Below, piece after piece: positions 22,665-35,129 of a stretch of DNA of 64,000 nt. The stretch is from positions 1,190,001-1,254,000 of the forward strand of contig CAUEEP010000935.1 in the NCBI GenBank assembly GCA_958450365.1. The letters are read 5' to 3'. The translations under genes were made by a program, and so were the position numbers. Each line of letters opens with the position of its first letter. The first letter of the stretch is position 1. This DNA comes from Mesorhabditis belari. Lineage: Eukaryota; Nematoda; Chromadorea; Rhabditida; Rhabditidae. The notes under the pieces are model-generated. The model had not been told where the DNA came from and did not search any database. It saw only the letters and a program-made list of their open reading frames with translations.

Positions 22665-23894
22665 GATCGACTGCAACTCTCTTCTCGTGTCGATCCCTAA
22701 AAAATGAATGTTAGTGCAAGAAAGAAGAAAGTTTAAGCATGAAAAAGAAAGAAAATACAAAATGTTGTGAGCGAGCACTGATTAAAACAAAAATCTCAGG
22801 GTTTTTATGGGACAATCTAACAGAGTCCAAATGGGATTCGGTGCCTAAATCTATATTATCAATACCTAAATATTTTTACTACTCAGATTTCGAATAGTTT
22901 TCACAAAGCTAAAAGCATCTGATGAATGAGTGGGCTCTTATCATTCTTTTTTTTCCTTTCATTGATCGCTTTCCTTTCTTTTCTGCTTTTTGCCTTTTTA
23001 TCAATGCCTTTCTAAGAGTTTTCTTGTCTCTGCTTCAAAATTTTAATAATTCCACAATTCAATAAATCCACAATTCCCATAAATCAATCGAGCCATTCCC
23101 GCTTTGTTTATTGCTTTACTGATTGACTAATGGCTAAGATCCGTTTCTTAAACTTGATTTTTAATGTACGATAAGGCGTTTCAATGTACGATAAGGCAAT
23201 CAATAAGATTAAGGTTTCAAATTTTACAAACCAAAGCCTGTGATTGTTAATCACCTTTTTGCAAATCAAAAAAATTTCAGTTTCTTTTTTAAGACATTCT
23301 TTTCATCTTTTTAGAATGGTATCCGATTTTACGCAAAAAAAACCAAAATTCATTCATCTCTTTGCGCTTTTTCGAAAGTGATTAGATGCAATTTTTGAAA
23401 ATTGAATGGGTTCAGCGCTGATTTTTCAATGTTTCATGCGAAAAAAGATTTTTATGAAGAGTTTTTAATGCATCCTTTTTCAACATTTTAGCGTTTCATC
23501 AAAAATTGCATTACTCGCAATGTCCACTTCAGTTATTGAACATTGCTTTTCTTTGTCTTAAGATCAAAAAAATTTTCCTCAAATTTTCAGATATTTACTG
23601 GGAAAAAACGGCTCATTAAACGTCGATCGATTGCTAAATGAAAAGCAATAATGTGATTGCTGGGTTGTTGGGCGTTTGTGCTTGTCTTTTATTTCTCATC
23701 TACTATGAAGAGATTCGAAATGTTATGTTTGGTGGGTGATTGAGTGGGGATTTTCTTGGCAGCGATACTCCAATCTGGCCCTAGAGACGATAGGCAAGTC
23801 AGGGCAAGGTCGGAGCCAAGACCAGAGCCAAGAACAGAACCGAGACCAGAGACAAGGCCAAAGCCAAGACCAGAGACAAGGCCAAAGCCAATTT
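22665..23894. other. Non-coding stretch
   Basis: AT-rich with no gene recognised. 23790-23890 holds a short GAGACAAGGCCAAAGCCAAG-type repeat. Confidence 0.5.
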
Positions 23895-24388
23895 GGCTTT
23901 TTTGAATTTTTGAAAAATGTTTTATTTTAGAACTTTTTCAGGCATTTTAATGTAAGAGTGGAAAATCCTGGTTTCTAGCATTCATAAGCTAATATATTGT
24001 TGAGTGATTGCATACTTTTTAAAATAAAGCGCTTCATCGATTACATAGTTTCCCAAAATTTCAGAACAATCCAATCGATCGAACCGTTCTCTTTCTTTTT
24101 AATCTTGCTTAAATTGAAACGAAAATTAGCACAAAGCACAAAGCACAAAGCATTAAATTCGCACAAAAGTGCATTTTGAGTCTAATTTGAAAATCAACCT
24201 TCCGAAGACTGGATTGTTCTGAAATTTCGGGAAACTTTGTAATCGATGAAGCGTTTTATTTTAAAAAGTGTGCAATCACTCAACAATATAATAGCTCATG
24301 AATACTAGAAACCAGAGTTTTCAACTCTTACATTAAAATGCCTGAAAAAGTTCTAAAATAAAACATTTTTCAAAAATTCGAAAAAGCC
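23895..24388. mobile_element. Large hairpin element
   Basis: Two inverted arms of about 185 bp, 23895-24085 and 24195-24388. The outer ends are GGCTTTTTTGAATTTTTG and its inverse; the inner arm has CATCGATTACA and ATTGTTGAGTGATTGCA. The loop is about 110 bp. It lacks a clean TA duplication, so it may be a MITE or a palindromic duplication. Confidence 0.75.
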
Positions 24389-24919
24389 ATTTTCTAGATT
24401 AAGGATAGGGCTTTTGAATCAAGCAAACCGTTTTTTGATTGGATAAGCCGTTTTCTCAGAAAACACATTACCAAAAAACGATCGTTTATAACTTGCCAAC
24501 CTAATATTTGCTAAATTGTAATTGTAATTGGATAATTGTATTTGCTTTTAATTGGAAATATTTTAAAAACCGAAGCTGTTTGCTACTTTTTTTTTGATAA
24601 GTAATTATTTATGTTCAAAATTTGCTTCTAACTTTGCTTTTAACTTAGTAAGCGAAAAAAATTAGACTTTTATGAATAAAATGACATTTATACCGAAACT
24701 TTCAGAGCAACTACCCCAGCAGTTACAATATATCGCTCAAATGCCAGGTGATAGCAATAGAAAGCTTTTGAATTTGAATTTGAAGCTGAAGCTTTTGGAA
24801 TTTGAATTGAAATTTGAAGCTTTTGAATTTGAAGTTCAAGCTTTTGAATTTGAAGTTCAAGCTTTTGAATTTGAAGTTCAAGCTTTTGAATTTTAGAAAC
24901 AGGGAAGAGCGAAAGTGGA
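24389..24919. other. Upstream region of the DUF229 gene
   Basis: Contains a mariner-like end AACTTGCCAACCTAA at 24491-24505. A GAATTTGAAGTTCAAGCTTTT repeat (21 bp, about five units) lies at 24770-24895. A TTTTAG acceptor at about 24894 just before the first coding ATG means an upstream non-coding or signal-anchor exon is possible. Confidence 0.5.
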
Positions 24920-27900
24920 ATGGATCCGAATGATGAGGATAGGCAAGAAGAGGAAAGAAATAATGCAACAACAACAGCAACAACAACAACAAATCCACGC
25001 TTTTACACAATTAAATCTTTGAAAGATCTCTTCGACACTTGTCCTTTGAAACACAAAGATCCGTGGGACGATGAGTTTATCAAGAAACTTGGGAAAGCAA
25101 ATAAAGATTGTGGGTTTAATTTCGTTTGAAAGCAAATCAAAATAGTGAATTCAATTCTTGAAGTCTTGAGTCTTGATTCAAGACTCTTGAAGGTGCTTTT
25201 GTGCCAATTTCTTTGATTCAAATGGATTCAAATGGATTCAAATGGATTCAAAAGGATTCAAATAGATTCAAATGCTGATTTTCATAGGGAATTTGCGTTT
25301 ACTAAAAGAAAAATATGGAATTTTAAACTTTACACACCTTTAAACTGATCTATTCTCTAGATTACAGACTTTAAAAAAAAATTTTAAGACTTTAGCGTGT
25401 ACCCCAGATGAATTGCTCACGAAATTCAAAGATGGAAAAGTGGAATTGAACGAGAAAAACCCGGCCTCAAAAGGACATTCTTGTCAAGGCAGGTTTGTAA
25501 ATAGTTTTGGAATAAAAATAGGATAAAGAATAAGAATAAGATAAAACTTTTAAACATTTGAACTTTTCTTTTAGATGTATCTATTACAAGAACAACTACG
25601 TGCTAGGCAGCGATTCGTGGAAGAAAATCGACGATCAGAAATTCGAGTGCGATCACGTGGAGGTCGAGTGCAAGGATGTGAATGGGAAAGTCGATTACAA
25701 GTACATTCATCAGCAGATTTTTGAGTACAGGTGGGTGAATTACGAGTCCATTTATACAATGTCTTTTGTCTTGTGAATTACGAGTACATTTCTATAATGT
25801 CTTTTGTCTTGTGAATTACGAGTAGACTTCTACAATTTCTTCTGTCTTGTGAATTAGGAGTACACTTCTACAATGTCTTTTGTCTTCTGAATTACGAGTC
25901 CATTTATACAATGTCTTTGTCTCAATGTCTACAATGTCTTGTGAATTACGAGTACATTTCTATAATGTCTTTGTCTCAATGTCTACAATGTCTCAAGATT
26001 GCTCAATGCTAAAATCCAAAATTCAGCCGTGATCGCATGAACTTGTTCGGATCGATGGGCAAAAAGACGAATGCGAGTAGAGTGAGATCGGATCAATTCC
26101 ATCCCGATGTCTATATTATCATTCTTGATGCAATGTCAATGACTGGAGGATTCAGGTTTGCCCTTGGTTTACCCTTGGTTACGATTAGAAAGAACTTAGA
26201 AAGAGCTATTGGACAAAGATATGTCACCAAAATCGAAAAAACTAGAGCCAATTGTGGCAAACAGAGCTCAAATTCAAATTCAATCTGATTTTAAAGACTT
26301 TAAAACATAAGTTTAAAGGAAATGGTCTGAGGGAAGCTGTAAAACGAAAAATAAAACATAAATACTGAATACAAATACGTCAAAAGGGCAAGAAAAGGAA
26401 AAGGAAGAGAAGGAAAAGGTTATGTGAGGATTCGAACTCAGGTTACCCTTACGGGCTTCTAGTATGTCCTAGTTCACTATCCTCTAGACCATAGAAGTCT
26501 TCTTGTATGGTCTAGTATGGTCTGTAGAAGTCTTTTTGTGACCGCCTCATAAAGAAATCCGAAATCCGAATATTCTATGTCAGATTCCTGACGTTTGAGT
26601 ACGAGTCCGCAGCTAATTTTTGCAGATTCGGAATCATCATTTCCGATTCTAAGATGCATCTGGTCTCAAATCGATTTTCAACGATTCAATCGATTTCAAC
26701 GATTCAATCGATTCGAGTCTGAGTGCATTCCCTTGTTAGGTTACACTAAAGAAAAACAGTTATCAGTTCTTTATCAGTCTTCTTTATCAGCATTCTTTAT
26801 CAATTTTCCTTATCAATTTTCCTTATCAATTTTCTTTAGACAAATGCCAGAAACGATGATTTTCCTTGAGGAATCCCTCCAGGCTGTTCCATTTCGATTC
26901 GTCGCAAAAGTCGCCGAGAACAGTAAACCCAATTCGATTGCGTTTCTTTTCGGTAATAATTTGGAAAAAAAACTTGTAGATTCTCATAGATTAAATTCGA
27001 ATCGATCCTCAACTTCGAGTTCCATTCTGAATCAGTTTTGGGCTTTTTTTAAACCCGCCTTCATTCCTTTGAAATGATATTTGAATTAAACTCTGCCTCG
27101 TTTAGGGTGCATTGGATTTATTTCCAGTGTTTTGACTCTGCAAGCATTAGATTCAATACTTTTCTTTATGGGAAACGTCTTTTTCTCTGACAATTTTAGC
27201 CTTTTCAACACTATTTCAACAACACAACAAAAAGGGTGATCAAAGAAATAAGTTCCCGTACACTTTGCGAAAGAAGCTCCATTTTCAGCTAAAACCCAGA
27301 TCGAAATTCGACTTACTGTCTAGTATTTGAAAGCTGAAATTCTGGGGAATATTTCGACACCTATAACATCTTGATCAAAGCCATCTAGCTCTTCAAAGAA
27401 ACGTTGTAGTACGCTGGAGGTTAACGCTCATCGCGCTTTGCGACACTTTGCGAAAGAGGCTTCATTTTCAGCAAAAACCCAGATCGAAATTCGACTTACT
27501 GCATAGTATTTGAAAGCTGAAATTCTGGGGAGTATTTCGACACCAAAACCATCCTGATCAAAGCCACCTAGCTCTTCAAAGAAACATTGTAGTGCGCTGG
27601 AGGGAAACTGTCATAGCGCTCACCTAGTTGAACCTGTTTTCAATTGAAAGCCTTTTTAAAAAGCCTTTTTAAATCTACACTTTTGTTTTAAGTAACAGTT
27701 CAATTTTTATTTTAAAAGAATAAAATCAATCGTCAGAATAAAAACGTAAAATAGTTTTCAAAAACATGCAAAAAAGAAACTGTGTGTTGTCTCTGTTGGG
27801 CGGTTCTCATTCTCTCGAATGCAGGCTTGCTTGAAAAGGTTGGAAATTTCTGATCTGAGCCATTTACTTATAGAAATTTTCATCAGAATTTCACCTGCAA

Positions 27901-30900
27901 AATACTAGAATATACGGGAAATCTTTGTTTTAGCTTACATTTAGAAAATCAATCATTTACAAGTATGCGGGAAATTTTTGGCTCACCCTGTACACTTGCT
28001 GGTACAGCATTCTCGAATGGCTTAGTCTTTTAGCTTGAGGTGACAACCTGGTAGGATCAACCAGATAGCTGAACTAAAATATGCATGGCTTAGTCTTTAA
28101 CCCGAGCTAGCAGTCTGATAGGATCATTGAGCTATACGGAGCTATCATGCGTTTTCATATCTGGTTGATCCGAGCTTAAAGCATCCGGTTGCAAGACGGC
28201 GACTTTGAAACAGTGATATGATGAAAGAGGTGCACAACAACTGAGTGGACCTTCGGTCAATCAAGGCATTCGGTCAATGAAATGATCTCAGGGAAGCTGA
28301 AGAGGCGAAAAGGAAGCGAAAAGGGAAGCGAAAAGGGAGCGAAAGGGGAGCGAAAAGGGAGCGAAGGAGCGAAAGGAGCGTAAAGGGAGCGTAAAGGAGC
28401 GAAAGGAGCGAAGGGCGAAAAGGGAAGCTGTAAAAGGGAAGCTGTAAAAGGGAAGCTGTAATCGAGGCTTCCGCGTGTTTTTGCGTGGCGCGAAGAAGGC
28501 GAAACGTTGAAACGGCTAAAGACTAAACAAGCCAACCAATCATAGGCAGAGTCTCAACAGATCGCAGCTATACTCTATTGAGTACAACACCTTGACCAGC
28601 GATCAAGTCGTATGCAAGTGATCTTGCGCCCTCGAGAATTTCAAGCTAATTTTTATCTTTCATTTTCATTTTTTTTCATAAACATCTTTCTTAGCAGCTT
28701 TTACACTCATTTCTTATAAAGAAGAAAAACTTTTTTTAAAACTTATTGAAGCTATATTCAGGAGAGATCCCAATCCCAGTTGATCGTCGTGTGTTCGGGG
28801 TAAATGACGTGCTACACCATACTCTGGATGAGAATGAATCTTGTGGAAGAGCACTCGATAATGAGACATATATCATGTTTGAATATGAGGTAAAGCTGGA
28901 TCTTTTGAAAATATCATAATCTCACTACAGTATCTCTGAATGGAAAGGGTTTTGGTTAAGGCTTTAGCTTTACTAAAAACATAAAGCTATTCAGTCATGT
29001 TGTACTGTAATAATAAAAGAGATTAGCATTTTACATTCATCTACTATATATTGACTTTACAAGCATCTACTCTAACCATTTCCAAATCCGAACTAATTAA
29101 TTAATTACAAACCATTTACAAATCCCGCCACTTTGCGTTTCTTTTTGGGTTGTCCACTATTTTGGAAATTTCTCAAGATACCGAAATCAAGAAAAAGATA
29201 TATATGAGTATTATTCGAAAGCTGAAGATCTCCTCTACATTTTGATATAAAAAGTCTTTGAATTTGTCCAGCTTTTGGGCAAATTGACTGCACAGAAGAA
29301 GAGGTGGCCAAAAAATGGAAGGGTGCCTTAGGATCAAGTTTTGGCTTTGCTCAAATTGAGTTAACTGTTTGATGCTTGGCCAATAGATATATCAATACAA
29401 CCTTTTTTTTCAATCAATACAATAGATATATCAAATTTCAGATCATCTTTACTTTTCTTTTCTTTTCTTTGGCGGTTATTTTACACCACAAAAGCTGGGA
29501 TGGGTTTTTTCGAAAACGACCTCTCCCTTTGTGCAGTCAATTTCCTAAAAAGTTGAATGAATTCGAAAACTTTTTTATTCCAAAATGTAGAGGAGATCTT
29601 CAGCTCTCGAATGATATATAACACTCATAAACATCTGTTCGATATCTTGAGAAATTTACAAAATAGTAAAAACGCGCATTCATAACTGGACAACCCAATA
29701 TATCTCCAAAACTAGTAAGCCGATTTTGAAGATTTTGGTGTCATTTTGTGGAGCAAGACAGCAAGCAAGACTTATAGATTCTTGTGAAGTTACATTTGGA
29801 AAAAGTTTTCAGAACATTCAGCCAAAAAAAAGCCCGCCGTTAAGCGAGTTTTTCGACTGATTTGGTAAAAAGAATGCCCATTTAGGATGCCGGCTATAAA
29901 ACGATGTGGGGTTGTGACTTTTATCTGGTGAATTTCGGCTACACGAATTGTGTGGGCATCAAGAATCAACTATCAACGCATTATATGAGGTGAATCATTT
30001 TATCACCTCTTAAAATTTATTCTTTGATTGTTTAGAGCTTTCCAAATTCGATCCGCCTATCAAAAGGACGATTTGTTGAAATCTTTCGTGTTTAATCGCG
30101 AAAAATGTCGTTTTCCGTACACTCATCTCTTGGATTATCAACAGATGTTTATCGATTCGTATAAAGGTTTAAAAATATAGGATTTTAAAAGATGATCTAG
30201 CCGGATTGGACTTCTTGACCTGACTTGACTCTTGTTCTTGACTGTTTTCTAAAAAGTGAAACACTACTGTACTCTGAGCGGCTTTTAAAACTGTACAAAA
30301 TTGAACTATTCATTAAACTAGACAAGTCTCACACTTGTCTAGTTTAATGAATGGTTAAATTTTGTCATTTCGCCAAAAAAATGATGTAATTACGGTAGGG
30401 TAGATAACAGGTATTCGTTCCTAGGTGTAAACGGATGTGGACTAGAATTTGGGTTAAGTTAAAGAGAGTGGATCCCTTTTGATGTAAAATAAAATACCGT
30501 ATTCTCTCTAATAGAGGTGCACTCTTTAATAGTACTGCACTCTCTAATAGTATTGCGGTCCAGGAGGGGGTTCAAAAAATAGTAGTGCGCACTACTATTA
30601 GAGAGAATACGGTAACTGTAAAATGTATGCATGTAAAATAACTAAACTAAACGGCTTCCTATTTATTAGAAGCGAAAGAGTGTCTGTCTGTTCCACTATT
30701 TTAGAAAAAAATCGGTCGCACCAATCGGTCTGAAAATTTGACTATTATGTCCAAAATTTCATGTACTTTCCAAAAATCTAATTACTTTTGTGGGTTCGAC
30801 GGGCGATTTGTTGTAAAAAAACACCACTTAGGAGACCACCCTTAGGAGCTGAAACATGAAAATTTGTTTCTCTTTCTACCGTAATTACTGTAATAGTACC

Positions 30901-33900
30901 CCACCCCCCTCGTACAGTCGCGTAGTCACAAAATTTTTTTAGTATTTCATTTTTTTCAAAGCGCCCGTACTTTCAAAAAATGCGTCTTTGATATCAAAAA
31001 TTAGCTGAAATTCAGGGCTATTTTTTGATACCTAAGCGCGCATTGTAGCATAAACTAGTGTCGAGAAAAACTCGTTCAAAGCTCGACTACGCAACACTCC
31101 GCATCGTCATTATGGGGTTGCGGTACTATTACAGTATTTACGGTATGAACATAATAAGTAGACACCCTTAATAGCTGAAACATGAAAATTTGTTTCTCTA
31201 AGTCAATCCTGCTTTTTACAAGACACAAAAGTAGACGCGTAGGTAATATTAGGTTGTTTAAAAAGTTCGCGGTCACTTGCAGAAAAATTCAATTTTTATT
31301 TGCAAATAATCAAGAAAAAACAAGAACGAAATCTCTTCGAAATATAGTCCGTCATTCTTTACGACCTTCTGCCATCCTATAAGAACAGAACTGAACTGTT
31401 TTGTCATGATTTCTAAAACAAAATCACTCGCAGATAGGTATAGTAATAAGTTTTTAATGAAGTTTCATGTAAAATAACTAAACTAAACGGTTTTACTATT
31501 TATTAGAAGCGAAAGAGTGTCTGTCTGTTCCACTATTTTAGAAAAAATCAGCCGCACCAATCGGTCTGAAAATTTGACTATTATGTCCAAAATTTCACGT
31601 ACTTTCCAAAAATCTAATTACTTTTGTGGGTTAGACGGACGATTTGTTGTAAAAACGCGGTTTTCTTATGAGCGCTTTCCTCTTATGAGCGTGGCCGAGT
31701 GATCGAAAGCGCTGGATGTCGGTCTGGCGCTAAAGAGGGGCTCTTGGTTCAACCCCTCTGCAATGCTAAAGTCTTTTTTGAACGTTTTGAGGAATAGAAA
31801 TTGTAATTAATACTTCCAACTAAGATTTCGATTGCAAAAATAGATTAAGCTCAATCTTCACTGAGCAACTTTTGCATGATTTGTAATTGTTTAACTTGTT
31901 TAACTAAATGATTTCTAAAATCACTAGAGTTTGTTGAGTCTGAATCAAATCTAAATCTTTTGGAAAAAAGGTATTCGTTCCTAGGTGTAAACGGATGTGG
32001 ACTAGAATTTGGGTTAAGTTAAAGAGAGTGAATCCCTTTTGATATCCCGCCATCTCTAACACCCCGACAACCCAACTCAACTCCTCCAACGTATTAGAGG
32101 GGAGCCCCTGTGAAATGACCGACCTGTACTGCAGTTGCATAGACCCGGAAGATACGTATCTTTATTTACAGTAATACAATAAGATGAATAGATTACAAAT
32201 AAGTGTAAGGGGAAGGGGGGACTCCAAATGAGAGTCTCACTGGTCCTCCTAGGCTCCTCACTGTCCTCCTAGGCTCCTCACTGTCCTTCTAGGCTCCTCA
32301 CTGTCCTTCTAGGTTCCTCACTGTCCTCCTAGGCAATCCCAAGGACCGCCCCTTCTCGGCAATAAAAGGGATAAGCACAGGGGAGAACACATTTGCATAA
32401 GAATATGCAAATCATTCAATAATAACAATAGTAACTAAAATATCAGTTTGGCTCGGAGCTGACAAAGGAAAAAAATAGAAGAATCACTTGTAAAAAATAG
32501 AATCTTCTTGCTGACTCGGTCGAGGTCTTCTAGCATCCGTTGGGCTTCTATTACGGTAGATTACGGTAACCAAAGTGCACTTTTTCATAACAAAAGAAAG
32601 TCAATTCTGTCCAGCTTTTATTCTTTATTTTCAACAATCTCTTTATCTTTTAGATGTTCCGAAAATGTCATTAATCTGGAGTGTAGACGCTTCTCACGAC
32701 TCTGAAAAACCGATGGCCAGCACCGATTCGACTTTTCGCAAATTTTTAGAGCAAAATAAGCACAATGTAAAAAATTTCAATTACAGAATGATTTGCAATC
32801 AGAATTTCAGTTCGATAACGCTTTCGTGATCGTAATGGGTGATCATGGACCGAGATATGATAGTGTAAGAAATATATTCAAATAATAGAAATCGAACACT
32901 GATCGAAATCTCATTGATTAGGCAAGGGATTCAGGCGACAAACACAAAACAAGGATTGTATGATCGGATAAACCCGTTGATGATGCTGGCTCTACCAGAA
33001 AGACTCCGAGGATCAAAAATGCATAAAGTTTTGAAAGAGTAAGTCATAGATGTTTGCGGTTTAAGGGGTTTTGCGAAATTTTTGATCACTACAAAACAAA
33101 AACTTTGGTAATTAAATCGAATTTTAGCATTTTGGCTGTAAATCGCCCAGTGGTTCACGCGATTTGTTAAAGAGAAAAGCTTTGGAATCTTATTCCATAG
33201 CTCAAATCAAGTAAATTTTGGAACTGTAACTTTGCAGGAACAGTGAAGAGCTTTCTTGGCACAGAAAGCTTTTCCTAGTGGGGTAAAAAGTGACGCAAAA
33301 AGTGTGGCAGAAAATGGGACAGAATGGGAAGCAGAAGGTGAGGCAGAAAGTGAGGCAGAAAGTGACGCAGAAAGTGGGGCAGAAGGCGGGGTAGAAAGTG
33401 GGGTAGAAAGTGCGGTAGAAAGTGAAGCAAAAAGAGGCAGAAAGTGAGGCAGAAAGTGAGGCAGAAGGCGGGGTAGAAAGTGGGGTAGAAAGTGGGGTAG
33501 AAAGTGAAGCAAAAAGAGAGGCAGAAAGTGAGGCAGAAAATGTCACTGTAAATCTTGTATTCGTTTGCAGGAATAGTGAAGAGCTCTCTTCCCACCACGA
33601 TCTTCATGCCACTCTCGTTGACATCGTTCGGGTAATAGTACACAAGAAAATGATTTCATCGTACTTTTAGCATCAACCAGAAACAAATTTTACGGACATA
33701 AAATACCGAAAAATAAATAAAACCTATGGATCGTCGTGGTTGCGAAAATTCGAATCGGGAGTGCCGAGGACGTGCAAAACGCTTCCAATCCCATCGCAAT
33801 ATTGTCTCTGTGATTATGGCCAAATCGAGATTTTGTGAGATTTTAGATCATTTTTTTGCCTTATTATTTGAATTTCTAATTTACTAATTTCGGTTCTTCT

Positions 33901-34700
33901 AGGAAGCAGTCTTTTCATTGTAAAAAGCGGTACTTTTCGATTATAACCCCGCCATCCAAACAAATGTTTCCTTGCTAAAGTGGCTAATCGAAGTACCAAG
34001 ACGCTCTTGTACAAGATTTTTGAATTTATCACCCGCATCGATGATTTTCAGGCTACTGACGTTAAACTGACGATGATTTGAAGGCTACTGACGTTAAATT
34101 GAGGATGATTTGAAGGCTACTGACGTTAAACTGACAATGATTTGAAGGCTACTGACGCCCAAGTGAAATCAGGTGAGGCTAAATTCACCCAAACTGTTGT
34201 GAATTTAGCCTAGCCTGATGTCACTTGGGCAGAGGTCTTTAACGTCAAAAAACTTCTGCCGAACTGACGTCAGGCTAGGCTAAATTTACAAATACACGCA
34301 TTGATGCATGGGCGCTAACCGCATAGTAACGTTTTTTAAAATTTTAGATTGGCGAAGGTATAAACCGAAATGGGGAGGTGACGGGGGGTATACGGGGGGT
34401 ATGACGGGGGGTACCGAACAGTACCTCAGTAAAAAGCTAGCATATGCAAAACCGAAAGCCAAACCATCAAAATATGAAAGAAATCTAGTGTTTCTAATGT
34501 TTCTAATGAAAAAAAATCGTATTTCTATTCAAAATATTCTTAAACTAAAACTTTACAGGGATTCAAATTTGCACAAAGAATTGGGTCAACGAGCCGTCCG
34601 TGATATTAACACATTTTTGCATGAGAGAGGCGTCGCTGATCAATGTGAGGACATGGAATTTGATTCGGTGAGGAAATTTAAACAATTTTTAGATGAGTAA
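24920..34700 (+). CDS. DUF229 (sulfatase-like, alkaline-phosphatase-superfamily) protein, 14 exons, 569 aa
   Basis: Exons join without a phase break: 24920-25109, 25396-25492, 25575-25730, 26027-26155, 26840-26952, 28762-28889, 29886-29989, 30036-30166, 32654-32766, 32787-32864, 32935-33038, 33571-33631, 33671-33834 and 34559-34700 (1710 nt). The order follows nematode DUF229 proteins: an N-terminal KHKDPWDDEF and Cys-rich part, DVYIIILDAMSMTGGFRQMP (metal and nucleophile region of the sulfatase fold), DAGYKTMWGCDF, FVIVMGDHGPR (second metal site), INPLMMLALPERLRG, the SSHHDLHATLVDIV block, and a Cys-rich tail with TCKTLPIPSQYCLCD. The family is expanded in nematodes and probably extracellular or luminal; its reaction is unknown. 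No signal anchor is visible in the model, so a 5' exon may be missing. The introns hold MITEs, a tRNA-like sequence and satellites. Confidence 0.95.
25735..25995. repeat. Tandem repeat in DUF229 intron 3
   Basis: About 36-bp units near GAATTACGAGTACATTTCTA plus TAATGTCTTTTGTCTTGT, five to six copies. The unit resembles the exon 3 boundary sequence and may have grown from it. Confidence 0.85.
26418..26498 (-). pseudogene. tRNA-like sequence with variable arm
   Basis: Minus-strand A box TGGTCTAGAGG, B box AGTTCGAATCC and a variable arm CCC-GTAA-GGG. The anticodon stem is only four pairs. Lies in DUF229 intron 4; GCAGATTCGGAATCA, a word shared with other tRNA-like loci here, follows at about 26623. 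Confidence 0.5.
27232..27652. mobile_element. GGGTGATCAAAG repeat, tandem 180-bp units
   Basis: Begins AGGGTGATCAAAGAAATAAG and holds two about 180-bp direct units with CGCAAAG, AAACCCAGATCGAAATTCGA and AGCTCTTCAAAGAAAC. The same unit pair, reverse-complemented, forms the core of the element at 59116-59840. Lies in DUF229 intron 5. Confidence 0.75.
28290..28460. repeat. AGCGAAAAGGGAGCGAAAGG minisatellite
   Basis: Irregular 10-14-bp units in DUF229 intron 5; the proline-rich minus-strand frame across it is an artefact of the repeat. Confidence 0.85.
29145..29698. mobile_element. MITE family B, copy 1 (left end damaged)
   Basis: Matches the complete family B copy at 45542-46350. The right end ...CAACCCAA is intact and followed by TA. 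The left end keeps TTGGGTTGTCC but lacks the next bases. Lies in DUF229 intron 6. Confidence 0.85.
30495..30614. mobile_element. MITE family G, short copy
   Basis: Inverted ends TACCGTATTCTCTCTAATAG and its complement, only 120 bp. Longer relatives are at 39307-39525, 39664-39885 and 63120-63343. Confidence 0.88.
30877..31145. mobile_element. MITE family D, copy 1
   Basis: Inverted ends TACCGTAA(T/A)TACTGTAATAG. Nearly identical copies are at 46680-46947 and 48276-48545. The interior contains GTATCAAAAA/TTTTTGATAC and GCGTCTTTG inverted blocks. The flank 31145-31330 also matches 46560-46680 in reverse, so a larger unit may have moved. Confidence 0.9.
31688..31767 (+). pseudogene. tRNA-like sequence, class II shape
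   Basis: A box TGGCCGAGTGAT as in Ser/Leu tRNAs, acceptor AGCGTGG/CAATGCT pairing at six of seven positions, anticodon stem CGCTGG/CTGGCG with wobbles, and a variable arm AAGAG-GGG-CTCTT. The T stem is broken. Lies in DUF229 intron 8. Confidence 0.5.
32090..32480. repeat. GC-richer block with 25-bp tandem repeat, possible solo LTR
   Basis: 32240-32340 is four to five copies of GGCTCCTCACTGTCCTTCTA. It is surrounded by unusually G-rich unique sequence (GGGGAAGGGGGGACT) and AATAAAAGG. Composition unlike the neighbours suggests an inserted element such as a solo LTR; the termini could not be defined. Confidence 0.35.
33225..33265 (+). pseudogene. Duplicated start of DUF229 exon 12
   Basis: TTTGCAGGAACAGTGAAGAG repeats the real acceptor and first codons at 33564-33583 with few changes, then diverges. 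It lies on the other side of the 33300-33540 satellite and is not used in the in-phase model. Confidence 0.7.
33300..33540. repeat. 12-bp satellite GCAGAAAGTGAG in DUF229 intron 11
   Basis: About 20 units with variants GTAGAAAGTGGG and GCAGAAGGTGAG. The 12-bp period keeps frames open on both strands, producing long Leu/Pro/His/Phe and Glu/Ser/Ala frames that are not genes. Confidence 0.95.
34055..34160. repeat. 33-bp repeat in DUF229 intron 13
   Basis: Three to four units of GGCTACTGACGTTAAACTGA followed by a GATGATTTGAA stretch. An inverted GTCACTTGGGC pair follows at 34155-34235. Confidence 0.8.
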
Positions 34701-34851
34701 GCTGCTCTTAATGCCGTCAGGTGAGGGAATCGTTTTTATTTTTTATATTGCGTAAGTTAGACAATTTGTAAACAAAATGCAAACGTTAAAGCATATAAAA
34801 ATGAAACTCTAAACAATTTTTAGATGAGTAAGCTGCTCTTAATGCCGTCAG
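34680..34851 (+). repeat. Duplication of the DUF229 3' end
   Basis: The 41 bp 34680-34720, which include the last codons and stop of the gene, are repeated without change at 34811-34851. Confidence 0.9.
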
Positions 34852-35129
34852 TCACCTATAAAGCTCAATATCGAGTGCATTTCATAACAAAAAAAGGCGC
34901 TAAGCTTATGGTGGGTGAATTTCAAAGTTAGAAGTTGAACGGAAAGACTTTGAGAGCTTTGGGCACCGTTTATAAATGGAAAATCATCAATTGACATAGA
35001 ATCGAAATAGAAAAAGTTAAGCAAATAGAGAAATTTTCAAAAATCTTAGAAACAAACTGATTCGACTGAACAAATCAACTGAAATCCTGCCATATTCGCT
35101 GATTTTCACAGATGTTCAAACCGCCATCT

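Larger units (their letters stand above)
30405..32045. repeat. Rearranged local duplication with MITE insertions
   Basis: Two segments occur twice in direct orientation: 30409-30482 again at 31970-32043 (GGTATTCGTTCCTAGGTGTA start), and about 30640-30820 again at 31462-31656 (GAAGCGAAAGAGTGTCTGTC). The order of the two differs between copies. Copy 1 is split by the MITE at 30495-30614. Lies in DUF229 intron 8. Confidence 0.8.

Noticed and set aside
33202..33670. Leu/Pro/His/Phe-rich and Glu/Ser/Ala-rich frames over 100 codons
   Set aside because: They translate the 12-bp satellite in an intron of the DUF229 gene.
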